Shown one piece after another: positions 16,328 through 24,542 of a stretch of DNA of 47,972 nt (positions are counted from its first letter, which is position 1; every line of letters begins with the position of its first letter). Source of the stretch: Flavobacteriales bacterium (lineage in GTDB: Bacteria; Bacteroidota; Bacteroidia; CAIKAF01). Both the position numbers and the translations under genes were made by a program. The stretch covers positions 1 through 47,972 of the forward strand of contig JANWKQ010000057.1 of the NCBI GenBank assembly GCA_025451295.1. The letters run 5' to 3'. The notes under the pieces were generated by a model. It was given only the letters and a program-made list of their open reading frames with translations. It made no database searches and was not told where the DNA came from.

Positions 16328-17184
16328 CGAAAATATTTCCTCCATTCAAGTTTCAACGCCAAACGAATAGGGATACATGGATGCAGTCCATATCGAATGA
16401 TCCTTAGAGGAAGCCATAAATGAGAAAAAGGAAGATTTTTGCTTTGGAGAACCGGATCTAATTTTTTGATTAACTTTTTATATTCACTTCTGTTATATAC
16501 AAAATATTCTTTAGGAGCCCTTCTTTTAAATATTTCCATTCCCAGGTGAAAAGTAAAATCACGGGTTTCTACAAGTCTGAATTTTTTTGCCAGATGGAAT
16601 AAGTTTTGCGAAAAGCTTATTTCTATGAATGGCACTCCTATACAAATATTTTCCAGGAACATTTTTTCAAACAGACTCCGGTGAAAAACAAAACAATCAA
16701 ATCCAGGATGTGACTTTCCCGCCTGTACAAAGATCTGATTGATTTCCTCCACTTTTGTGTATTGAGGTTCAATACGTTTTCTATTGATGATGAGTGCATC
16801 ATATCCCTCTTTTAAAAGCTCGTTTACCTTTAGATAAAAATCAGGATACAAGCCAATATCAATATTGGAATAGATGATAAATTCCGCATCCGATGATTCC
16901 ATCGCTTTTTCGAGTATGTCTGCAATCAGCGGGTATTTTATTTTTTTATTGAATTCAAACAGCTCAAGCACCGATTTTTTTAGAAACGCAGTTTTACGAA
17001 TAAAATCAGGAACAATGGAGGCATCCTCTTCAAAACAGGCCGCCAGCAATTCGATATCTACCGTTTCTTTGGCCCGTTCCTTTGCTATTTCAATACTTTT
17101 GAAGGTAATGGGTTGGGCAATCGCAAGGTCACTTGATGCGTTTGCGATAAAAGGGTTGATAATATGCGCCAGCCTGAATTTCAA
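16324..17184 (-). CDS. Putative glycosyltransferase-like protein
   Basis: The 286-residue frame on the minus strand begins with a TTG; no ATG exists before the upstream stop. The sequence resembles a GT-A fold: an N-terminal strand-rich part, [16 protein letters not shown] with the acidic NID at the place of the metal-binding DXD, then ALIINRKRI and a helical C-terminus rich in Lys, Arg and aromatics. I do not recognise a named family. It is the only minus-strand gene inside an otherwise plus-strand glycan cluster and converges with the GNAT gene (stops overlapping). A perfect -7 box (TATTTTTG on the minus strand, 17248-17255) lies inside the start of the divergent GT2 gene. Confidence 0.65.
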   Translation of the reverse strand: MKFRLAHIINPFIANASSDLAIAQPITFKSIEIAKERAKETVDIELLAACFEEDASIVPDFIRKTAFLKKSVLELFEFNKKIKYPLIADILEKAMESSDAEFIIYSNIDIGLYPDFYLKVNELLKEGYDALIINRKRIEPQYTKVEEINQIFVQAGKSHPGFDCFVFHRSLFEKMFLENICIGVPFIEISFSQNLFHLAKKFRLVETRDFTFHLGMEIFKRRAPKEYFVYNRSEYKKLIKKLDPVLQSKNLPFSHLWLPLRIIRYGLHPCIPIRLALKLEWRKYFR

Positions 17185-17234
17185 ACTTATTGGAAAAGGA
17201 TTGTTATATTTATTGCAATCATTTGTCTCTTAAT

Positions 17235-18200
17235 GTGGAAGGTCTACCAAAAATATCAATAGTAACCATAAGTTTTAATCAGGGTAAATATTTAGAGGAA
17301 ACGATCCTCTCGGTTTTAAATCAAAATTATCCAAATTTAGAATATATAGTTATAGATGGTGGTAGTACCGACAATAGTATCGATATTATTAAAAAATACG
17401 CCGATCGGATCTCCTATTGGGTAAGCGAACCTGACAATGGTCAGTATCATGCCGTAGAAAAGGGATTGAATAAATGCACCGGGGATATAATGGCCTGGAT
17501 AAATTCCGATGACAAATATCTGCCAATGGCATTTCATACAGTGGCGGCCGTTTTTATGAAGTATTCTCAGGTAAACTGGCTCATGGGTATTCCCGGGGAG
17601 TTTAACGAAAAGGGAATGCCATTCAACCGGATCTCTCTACCCTGGGCCCGGTGGTCAAAATACAGGTACCTCACCAACGATTTTCAATTCATTCAGCAGG
17701 AGTCCAGTTTTTGGCGAAAAAAAGTCTGGGAGGAAGCCGGACGCAAAATGGATATGAGCATTAAATATGCTGGGGATATGGAATTATGGTCTCGTTTTTT
17801 TCGAAAAGAACAATTGTATACATTGCTCAGTAACCTTGCAGGCTTTCGTCACCGAAATGAAAATCAGGTATCCAAAACTTTTGCCAATACTTATCTGAAG
17901 GAATGCATGCAGATCGTAAAACGAGAAAGAAAACTGTTGGGCGGTGGCGAAAAATGTAAACTTCTTTTTTTACGTTTATGGAGATTGCCGATGGCCGTCT
18001 TTTTCTTTTTGGACATTCCCTTCTTCAAAGCTTTTTACCGAAGATTTTTTAAGATCCCTAAAACCATTAGCTTTGATTTTGAGAACGACTCATTTACCAT
18101 GAGAAACAGTTATATAAAAATACCACCTTACATTTTAGGAAAATGGTTAATTCAACGGAGAATAAAAAAAATAAAGGGAGATGATAACCCGGGAAATTAA
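17235..18200 (+). CDS. GT2 family glycosyltransferase
   Basis: About 321 residues from a GTG at 17235; the frame is open to a TTG at 17190, only 5 bases from the divergent gene, but the GT2 domain starts directly after the GTG ([19 protein letters not shown]). Further motifs are [32 protein letters not shown], the acidic site WINSDD and the acceptor-region [16 protein letters not shown]. No membrane helix is strong, although the C-terminus is basic and aromatic. It should transfer a nucleotide-activated sugar to a growing glycan in the cytoplasm. A TATATTTA box at 17205-17212 may drive it. Its end overlaps the Wzm gene by 20 bases. Confidence 0.87.
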   Translation: MEGLPKISIVTISFNQGKYLEETILSVLNQNYPNLEYIVIDGGSTDNSIDIIKKYADRISYWVSEPDNGQYHAVEKGLNKCTGDIMAWINSDDKYLPMAFHTVAAVFMKYSQVNWLMGIPGEFNEKGMPFNRISLPWARWSKYRYLTNDFQFIQQESSFWRKKVWEEAGRKMDMSIKYAGDMELWSRFFRKEQLYTLLSNLAGFRHRNENQVSKTFANTYLKECMQIVKRERKLLGGGEKCKLLFLRLWRLPMAVFFFLDIPFFKAFYRRFFKIPKTISFDFENDSFTMRNSYIKIPPYILGKWLIQRRIKKIKGDDNPGN

Positions 18201-18999
18201 TAACAGACCTTATGGTGTTGTAGAATACCTTCGGAAATTAAAAAGTCATGCTTTTTTAGTGGTTTCTTTGTCACGTCGTGAGTTGAAGGTAAAATACAGC
18301 CGGGCATTTCTGGGAATCGGCTGGTTACTTATCCAACCGTTGGTAGCTGTTATTATCTACAGTTTATTTTTTAACTATCTCATCAAAATAGATACCGGAA
18401 AAATTCCATACATCCAGTTTGTATTTAGCGGGTTGGTGCTCTGGTATATCTTTACAGGGATATTCAGTAAGGTAAGCACCTCGTTGGTTGAAACCAGAGA
18501 ACTGATCGACAAGGTAGCTTTTCCAAGGATCATCCTTCTCATGGCAAAAGCGGTTCCTGTGATGTTGGAGAGCCTGTTGTTTTTTATGGCCCTCATCATT
18601 ATTATCCTCGTCAACCGGCCGGTCTATTGGTTGAATATTTTTGTTTCTTTTTTTTATGTGTTGCAGGTTTTCATTTTTTCGTTTGCGGTAGCCATCTTAT
18701 TTAGTGTGCTCATTGTTCGCATTCGTGATTTTCTTCATATGCTCCCGTTTATTGTCAATTTTGGGATATGGCTTACACCGGTCTTTTATCCGGTTTCAAT
18801 CGTACCACCTGAATATCAAAACTGGTTAAGGTATCTCAATCCACTTGCCCATTCAATAGAAAGCTTCCGGAACGCCCTGTTTTCAGGTGCTGGCATATCT
18901 TTTGGCTCCATCCTGGTTTTCCTTTTTTCTTTATTCCTGCTCTTTATTTCTTTCGTTATTTTCATTAAATTTGAAAAGAGAATTCCGGAGCGACTTTAA
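18181..18999 (+). CDS. wzm: ABC transporter permease for polysaccharide export (Wzm-like)
   Basis: The 272-residue integral membrane protein has an amphipathic basic N-terminus ([20 protein letters not shown]) and six hydrophobic segments, the layout of ABC-2 permeases that export O antigens, capsules and teichoic acids. [22 protein letters not shown] is the family hallmark in this region. It pairs with the Wzt-like ATPase at 24543, but unusually five genes lie between the two. It overlaps the GT2 gene by 20 bases and precedes the first oxygenase gene by 11. Confidence 0.92.
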   Translation: MITREINNRPYGVVEYLRKLKSHAFLVVSLSRRELKVKYSRAFLGIGWLLIQPLVAVIIYSLFFNYLIKIDTGKIPYIQFVFSGLVLWYIFTGIFSKVSTSLVETRELIDKVAFPRIILLMAKAVPVMLESLLFFMALIIIILVNRPVYWLNIFVSFFYVLQVFIFSFAVAILFSVLIVRIRDFLHMLPFIVNFGIWLTPVFYPVSIVPPEYQNWLRYLNPLAHSIESFRNALFSGAGISFGSILVFLFSLFLLFISFVIFIKFEKRIPERL

Positions 19000-19010
19000 A
19001 GAAAATTCCT

Positions 19011-19928
19011 ATGCCAAACATAGTTTTAAGAGACGAGAATTTACAGAAGGCGTTTGACCAAAAAGGATATGTTCAGGTCCCTTTTCTTTCCCCATCCGAG
19101 GTTGAATATCTAAAAAAGATGTTTTTCGACACATTGCCGGAAAGCGGCGGTTCAATGACATCCGGGGATGCTGATTTTAAAACCGAAAGCGAGATCACCT
19201 ACGATTTTACATTTATCGATCGCAATCCGGACTATAAAAGAAAAGTATTTGAGATCATTACAGCAGCATTCAAAAAAAGAGCGGATGAATATTTAAATGA
19301 ATACAAACCCATTATTGCTAACTATATCCGGAAAAAAGAAGGCGGAGGAGAAGTTCCATTACATCAGAATTGGGCATTTGTTGATGAGGAGAAGTTTACA
19401 TCTGTTTCAATCTGGGTACCCCTGGTTGATAGTGATGAAGTAAATGGAACGCTTCAAATGGTTGAAGGGAGTCATAAAAGATTTGGGAAATTAAGAGGGC
19501 CGCTAATCCCCTGGGAACTTGAACCGATCAAAGAGAAAATCATTTCTAATCACCTTACTCCCATGAATGTGAAAGCCGGTTGTGGCATTATCCTGGACGA
19601 TAGTATTATTCATTATAGCAATATCAATAAAACACCGGGGTTAAGACTGGCCATTCAGCTTATTATGATCCCTTCCAGCACCCATTCCATCCATTACCAT
19701 TTCGATAAGGCGAATGACCCGAACAAGGTGCAGGTTTTAGAAACTGATTTGGATTTTTATATGCAGTTTCATCCATGGCTCAAACCCGAAGGAAAAAAAG
19801 AATTAAAAAGAGAGAAATATAAACCTGAGCCAATATCCTATGAGAACTTTGTTGAAGGACTTCATGGAAGAAGATTTGATGAGCCGCAGGGAGTATTCAA
19901 AAAGGCGTTCAATTTATTCAAGGTATAG
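19011..19928 (+). CDS. PhyH-family dioxygenase with altered iron site (HQN)
   Basis: The 305-residue protein is of the phytanoyl-CoA dioxygenase (Fe(II)/2-oxoglutarate) family. The double-stranded beta-helix carries PLHQNWAFVDEEKF, NGTLQMVEGSH, a distal His201 in LDDSIIHYSN, and Arg212 (LRLAIQL) for 2-oxoglutarate. The first metal motif should be HxD; here it is His118-Gln-Asn120, with AAT instead of GAT at 19368-19370. All four other domains in the array keep Asp. Asn can sometimes still coordinate iron, but activity may be lost or changed. The residues around the motif (HQNW.FVDE) place it with the second domain of the next protein. It is the first of four adjacent oxygenase genes. Confidence 0.85.
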   Translation: MPNIVLRDENLQKAFDQKGYVQVPFLSPSEVEYLKKMFFDTLPESGGSMTSGDADFKTESEITYDFTFIDRNPDYKRKVFEIITAAFKKRADEYLNEYKPIIANYIRKKEGGGEVPLHQNWAFVDEEKFTSVSIWVPLVDSDEVNGTLQMVEGSHKRFGKLRGPLIPWELEPIKEKIISNHLTPMNVKAGCGIILDDSIIHYSNINKTPGLRLAIQLIMIPSSTHSIHYHFDKANDPNKVQVLETDLDFYMQFHPWLKPEGKKELKREKYKPEPISYENFVEGLHGRRFDEPQGVFKKAFNLFKV

Positions 19929-19930
19929 CT

Positions 19931-21823
19931 ATGCAAAAGGTGTTGATCGGAGAAAGGGAGGCGGAAAAATTTTCCAGGATGGGGTTTTTGCGAAAAAAAC
20001 TTCTGGGGGCAGATGCTGTTTCTACCTTGACGGGACTTTATCATCAATATTTTCCCGATGGGTCAAAGGATTTTTATTCAAGTACATTTCTAAGTGACAT
20101 AACCGCCAAAAAAGAATTAAGCGACAGACTGGTGCAGGAATTGGATCCGGTAATCAGAGAATCTTTTCAGGACTATAAGATCCTTGGGGCACAGTTTCTG
20201 ATCAAAAATCCGGGTGATGGAGGTCTTTTACCTTTCCATCAGGATTGGACCATTGTGGATGAGGAAAAACATCGGAGTGTCACTGTTTGGATAAGCCTGA
20301 ACGAAGCCAACGAACAAAACGGAACAATCAAAGTCATTCCTTATAGTCACGAATTTTCGAGCGCTAAAAGAGGACCGGGAAATTTTGATGCGCTGGCAGA
20401 TATACAAAATGTTCTCGAAAAATATTCCCATAGTTTAAGTATGGAGGCAGGTGAAGCCTTTATTTTTGATCAAGCCATTGTACATGGCTCTGGTATAAAT
20501 TCAACCGAATTACCGCGAATTGCGGTGGCTTTTGGACTTGTGCACAAAGATGCCGAACTTGTTTTTTATCATCGGGCAGCCAATGATACCTTTGAACAGT
20601 ATCAGGTTCCTGATGATTTTTTCATCACCTTTCCAAATGATGGAAGTGCACCGCCCGAGGGGAAACTTCTCGGTATTGTTTCGCAGGATTTTACAAGGGT
20701 TAGTTTAGACGATTTCATAAAAGGCATTGAGGTGACCTCCTGCAATCAAATGAAAAAATTCACACCAACTCCACTTTTCCGGGATGTCGAAGTCCAGCAA
20801 AAATTTGATAGGGATGGTTTTGTTAGGATCCCTTTGCTCAATGAAAAAGAGGTGGATGAACTAAAGGATTATTATTTATCCCTTCACCACGATCATATAA
20901 AAGATTACGGGTTTCATATCAGTCTGGAGAACAACAGCGAAGATTATCGGAACGGAATTTTTAAAAAACTGTTTGAAACCATCATGCCCAAACTTGATCC
21001 ATTGCTGGTGAATTATAAAACATTTACAGCAAGCTATGTGATAAAGGAAGCCGGACTTCAGAACATTGTTCCACCTCACCAGGATTGGAATTTTGTGGAT
21101 GAAACCGAATTTTGTTCCGCAACAGTATGGATCCCATTAATGGATGTCAACAAAAATAATGGGGCATTGGGAGTGATTCCCGGGAGTCATCGGATTTTTA
21201 ATTACCCGAGAGCTTCTCCTTCGCCTCAGGCTAAATCATTGTTGTCGGATCACGTATTTAATTTATTTCCCTATGTAAAAGTGGTGGAAATGAAAGCCGG
21301 GGAAGCATTGATTTTTAACAATAAAACGATTCATGCTTCTCCACCGAATATTTCTGGGTTATCAAGGATTGCAGCCGGTATTGGAATCACACATGAAGAA
21401 GCCCAACTCAGACATTACTATCAGCAGCCGGGTATCGAAGAAAAAATTGAAGTTTATGAGGTTGATTCTTCCTTTTTTCCTCATTATAACAATGCACGAA
21501 TGTCTTCAATGTATGATAAAGGTGAAAAACCGAAAGAGCTTAAAAAGATAGAACATTTATATAAAATAGCCCCAAACTATTCTAAAGAAGAAATAACAGA
21601 GCTGGTACTTTCAGGTCCTGGGGTGGTATACAACGGGGATTTGATGCATGAGTTGGCAGAAATGTATAACTATAACCTGGATGGAACTTCGAAGGAAAAG
21701 AAAAAAGAAGAAGGCGGTGGTGCTACAATTGCAGTTAAGAAGCCAGGTTTTTTTAAGGTGTATACACCATCCAATATTCTGGCGGAGATCAAACATAGAA
21801 TGAGTAAAAAGCCGATAGATTAA
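19931..21823 (+). CDS. Fusion protein with two PhyH-family dioxygenase domains
   Basis: At 630 residues this is about twice the family length. Domain 1 (about 1-265) has FYSSTFLSD, HQDWTIVDE (His103, Asp105), NGTIKVIPYSH, His185 and Arg196. Domain 2 (about 280-525) has HQDWNFVDE (His383, Asp385), NGALGVIPGSH, His468 and Arg479. Both metal triads and both 2-oxoglutarate arginines are intact, so two active sites are likely. The last 100 residues form a charged linker (KEKKKEEGGG) and a basic tail with no known domain. No internal stop or frameshift is present, so the fusion is real in this sequence. It is 2 bases after the first oxygenase gene and 9 before the third. Confidence 0.88.
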   Translation: MQKVLIGEREAEKFSRMGFLRKKLLGADAVSTLTGLYHQYFPDGSKDFYSSTFLSDITAKKELSDRLVQELDPVIRESFQDYKILGAQFLIKNPGDGGLLPFHQDWTIVDEEKHRSVTVWISLNEANEQNGTIKVIPYSHEFSSAKRGPGNFDALADIQNVLEKYSHSLSMEAGEAFIFDQAIVHGSGINSTELPRIAVAFGLVHKDAELVFYHRAANDTFEQYQVPDDFFITFPNDGSAPPEGKLLGIVSQDFTRVSLDDFIKGIEVTSCNQMKKFTPTPLFRDVEVQQKFDRDGFVRIPLLNEKEVDELKDYYLSLHHDHIKDYGFHISLENNSEDYRNGIFKKLFETIMPKLDPLLVNYKTFTASYVIKEAGLQNIVPPHQDWNFVDETEFCSATVWIPLMDVNKNNGALGVIPGSHRIFNYPRASPSPQAKSLLSDHVFNLFPYVKVVEMKAGEALIFNNKTIHASPPNISGLSRIAAGIGITHEEAQLRHYYQQPGIEEKIEVYEVDSSFFPHYNNARMSSMYDKGEKPKELKKIEHLYKIAPNYSKEEITELVLSGPGVVYNGDLMHELAEMYNYNLDGTSKEKKKEEGGGATIAVKKPGFFKVYTPSNILAEIKHRMSKKPID

Positions 21824-21832
21824 TTCGATAAG

Positions 21833-22714
21833 ATGGCGGCACCCAATATTTTTAAGGATGAAACCTTACAAAAACAATTCGATGAAATTGGGTTTGTGAA
21901 GATAGCGTTGCTCAATTCCCCGGAGGTAGAAAAATTACGTCAGCTTTTTTCAGTTTATTATCCGGACCCATCAGCAAATTTTTATTCTTCCAGTTATGAG
22001 GATGACTATCTGGTAAAAAAGAAAATGAGTGACGAAATTGGAGCCATCATGGTTCCAAATCTGGAGAAAATATTTATTGACTATACCTGGTTTGGTTCTG
22101 CCTTTTTATCAAAGGGTAATGGATCAAGAAGTGAAATGCCCATGCATCAGGATTGGACCATTGTGGACGAAAATAAATTTCTGGCGATGAACATATGGAC
22201 TCCTTTGCAGGATACCAATGAGGAAAATGGAACTATTGAGGTGATTGAAGGAAGCCATCGCTGGCATAATGCGTTAAGAGCTCCAACACTTCCGTTTTAT
22301 TTTGATGGATATCAACATGTTCTAAAATCGAAGCTTACACCGTTGTCTGCTAAAGGCGGTGAGGCTGTGGTCCTCAATCAGGCCATCATTCACTACTCCA
22401 AACCAAATTTGAGTAAGGATGTTCGGATTGCCATTACCTCAGGGATAAAAACAAAAGATGCCCCCATGCTTTTTCACTACTGGGATAAAAATAAACCTGA
22501 TCATATCGAAATGTTTAAGCAGGAAGATGATTTCCTCATCCGGTTTGAAAATTTCCATCAGTCAATCTTTCGTCGCCCTGACTTAGGGGAAAGTCTTGGG
22601 GTGAAATCGTTCCAGCTACAAAAACCAACAAAGGAAGAGGTGGACAAATTGATGACTTCTTCCAATAATCGTAAAAGCTTTGCAGAAAAAATCATAGCAT
22701 GGGCAAGGGGATAA
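21833..22714 (+). CDS. PhyH-family Fe(II)/2-oxoglutarate dioxygenase
   Basis: The 293-residue protein has the full site: HQDWTIVDE with His105 and Asp107, ENGTIEVIEGSH, His187 in LNQAIIHYSKP and Arg198 (KDVRIAI). The N-terminal helix region carries FYSSSYEDDYLVKKK, shared with domain 1 of the fusion and with the next protein. Family members hydroxylate small molecules or lipid and sugar substrates, releasing succinate and CO2; the substrate here is unknown. It overlaps the next gene by 16 bases, which supports coupled translation. Confidence 0.9.
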   Translation: MAAPNIFKDETLQKQFDEIGFVKIALLNSPEVEKLRQLFSVYYPDPSANFYSSSYEDDYLVKKKMSDEIGAIMVPNLEKIFIDYTWFGSAFLSKGNGSRSEMPMHQDWTIVDENKFLAMNIWTPLQDTNEENGTIEVIEGSHRWHNALRAPTLPFYFDGYQHVLKSKLTPLSAKGGEAVVLNQAIIHYSKPNLSKDVRIAITSGIKTKDAPMLFHYWDKNKPDHIEMFKQEDDFLIRFENFHQSIFRRPDLGESLGVKSFQLQKPTKEEVDKLMTSSNNRKSFAEKIIAWARG

Positions 22715-23574
22715 ATTTTGTTTATACGCCTATCCTTTTGGATAATGAAAAGGACACTGAACTGGCTGACAAAGGCTATTCGATCTTTCCATTTCTTAGT
22801 CCGGCAGAAATAATGACCTTTACACGTTATTATCACGAAACTCAAAAGGAAACACCGGATCATTTTTATTCATCAACTCATTCAACAGATATTTCCTTTC
22901 GAAAAAAAACGAACGAATTTTTAAAAACTGTGATTTCTCCTTTGTTGCCACAATATTTCAAAGATTATCGTTTATTGGGAGGCGCATTTGTAGTAAAACC
23001 ACCTAACGGGAAGGGCCTTCTTCCACCTCATCAGGACTGGAATATTGTAAACGAACAAAAAGCCAGATCCTATAATCTTTGGATCCCTTTAATGGATGTA
23101 AAAGTTGAAAATGGTGCGGTATTCGTATTAGAAGGCAGTCATCGAAAAATGAATACCTATCGTGGACCCGGAATCCCATCGATACTTAGGGATGTAGAAT
23201 CCCATGTTTGGGGAAATATGAATGCCTTACCCATGCTGGCGGGAGAGGCTTTGTTTTATGACCATGCCCTCATTCACGGTTCACCGGCCAATCAATCCGA
23301 ACATATCCGGCTGGGAGTGGTTTGTGGTATGATCTCGCGGAATGAGCGAATGCAACTTTGTTTTAATAGCCAGAATGGGGTTAGTATATATGAAGCGACA
23401 GAAGATTTTTTCCTGCAAAAAGATCCGATGGAGGGACCACAGGATTTAAAGTTCATTAGGGAATTGTATCCGGAATATAGCCTTTTATCCGAAGAACAGT
23501 TTAAATCCATATTTTTGGGTGAAAACCAATCTTCAAAAAAAACCTGGTTTGCCAAACTTCTTCAGGGGAAATAG
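22699..23574 (+). CDS. PhyH-family Fe(II)/2-oxoglutarate dioxygenase
   Basis: The 291-residue protein has His111-Gln-Asp113 in PPHQDWNIVNE, ENGAVFVLEGSH, distal His193 in YDHALIHGSP and Arg204 (HIRLGVV). The N-terminal part has FYSSTHSTDISFRKK, the motif shared with two other domains of the array. It starts within the last codons of the preceding oxygenase gene (ATG at 22699). The methyltransferase gene follows after 3 bases. The iron site is complete, so it should be active; the substrate is unknown but is probably the exported glycan or its precursor. Confidence 0.9.
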   Translation: MGKGINFVYTPILLDNEKDTELADKGYSIFPFLSPAEIMTFTRYYHETQKETPDHFYSSTHSTDISFRKKTNEFLKTVISPLLPQYFKDYRLLGGAFVVKPPNGKGLLPPHQDWNIVNEQKARSYNLWIPLMDVKVENGAVFVLEGSHRKMNTYRGPGIPSILRDVESHVWGNMNALPMLAGEALFYDHALIHGSPANQSEHIRLGVVCGMISRNERMQLCFNSQNGVSIYEATEDFFLQKDPMEGPQDLKFIRELYPEYSLLSEEQFKSIFLGENQSSKKTWFAKLLQGK

Positions 23575-23577
23575 AAC

Positions 23578-24540
23578 ATGGAGATATTATATCTGGTCAT
23601 AGGTTTATTGGCAATTCTGGTAGTTGTGCTCACAGTTCTGTTGTTGAGGAAAAAGAACGATCGGGTGAACCAAAACAACGGCCTTCATCATAAGAATCCT
23701 GAGGATGTGGGAAAGTTCTATAACGAACAAACCGACAATTTTCTCAAGGTATATGGTAAAATAATACAGGCCTTCAGGACAAAAGATGTATCAGTTTTGT
23801 TAAACTACCAGATCAATTCAATGGGGCTTCAACCAGATATGAGAGTATTGGATGCAGGATGCGGGGTTTGTGGCCCGGCCATTTTTTTTGCAGATCATAC
23901 CGATATACATATTGAAGCACTCACCATTTCTTCGGTGCAGGTTCAGAAATCAATTGAGAATATCACCCAAGCCAATCTAAAGGGAAAGATCAATGTAAGG
24001 GAGGGAGATTATCATCAATTGGAAAACTATTATCCGTCAGAGCATTTTGATGTAGTTTATTTCCTTGAATCATTTGGCCATGCAAAGGATCATTTAAAGG
24101 TATTGGATTCTGCCTGGAAAGTATTAAAACCGGGTGGAGCTGTTTATATCAAGGATCTCTTTTGGAAAAAAGCTCTGTACAAGGGAATGGAACAGGGCAT
24201 CGAAAAAGAGATCAGGAATATTAATAAAGCTTATCACTATCACGTACCAGATCTCAATATTATTCTGGATCATGTTCGAAAAAAAGGATATATTTTATCC
24301 TCCCTAAAGACGATTGATATCCCTTTGGAGGATTTTGAGAACCTCACCATTTCAAACGAATTTCAGGAATTAACAGGGATCAATAAAATTGAGAATTTAA
24401 GAGATTATATTTTCCCGGTTGATTTTTTCGAATTAAGACTAATGAAGCCAACGGTTGATATTTTATCAGGGAACAGTCGTTATTTTCTTCAGAATTTATA
24501 TTTTATGCAGGTAGAAAACTGGAAGGAGAACGAATTATAA
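23578..24540 (+). CDS. Membrane-anchored SAM-dependent methyltransferase
   Basis: The 320-residue protein has an N-terminal membrane helix (about 3-23, IGLLAILVVVLTVLLL) followed by basic residues, so the catalytic part faces the cytoplasm. The class I SAM-binding motif VLDAGCGVCGPAIFF starts near residue 90, followed by INVREGDYHQLE and HFDVVYFLESFGHAKD, close to the cyclopropane-synthase/tocopherol-methyltransferase group. Its location directly before the Wzt-like ATPase with an extra C-terminal domain recalls systems in which a methyl cap ends glycan growth and is recognised for export; that role is inference. Lipid or sugar methylation are both possible. Confidence 0.82.
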   Translation: MEILYLVIGLLAILVVVLTVLLLRKKNDRVNQNNGLHHKNPEDVGKFYNEQTDNFLKVYGKIIQAFRTKDVSVLLNYQINSMGLQPDMRVLDAGCGVCGPAIFFADHTDIHIEALTISSVQVQKSIENITQANLKGKINVREGDYHQLENYYPSEHFDVVYFLESFGHAKDHLKVLDSAWKVLKPGGAVYIKDLFWKKALYKGMEQGIEKEIRNINKAYHYHVPDLNIILDHVRKKGYILSSLKTIDIPLEDFENLTISNEFQELTGINKIENLRDYIFPVDFFELRLMKPTVDILSGNSRYFLQNLYFMQVENWKENEL

Positions 24541-24542
24541 CC

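Noticed and set aside
19931-21823. A lost stop codon falsely joining two oxygenase genes
   Set aside because: The joint (about residues 265-290) has no overlap remnant or start-like context that I can see, and the frame runs on for another 340 sensible codons. Read-level checking would still be useful.
19011-23574. Assembly duplication as the cause of the five similar oxygenase domains
   Set aside because: The five domains differ through most of their length, including different spacers and tails, and fall into two subtypes. They are old paralogues, not copied reads.
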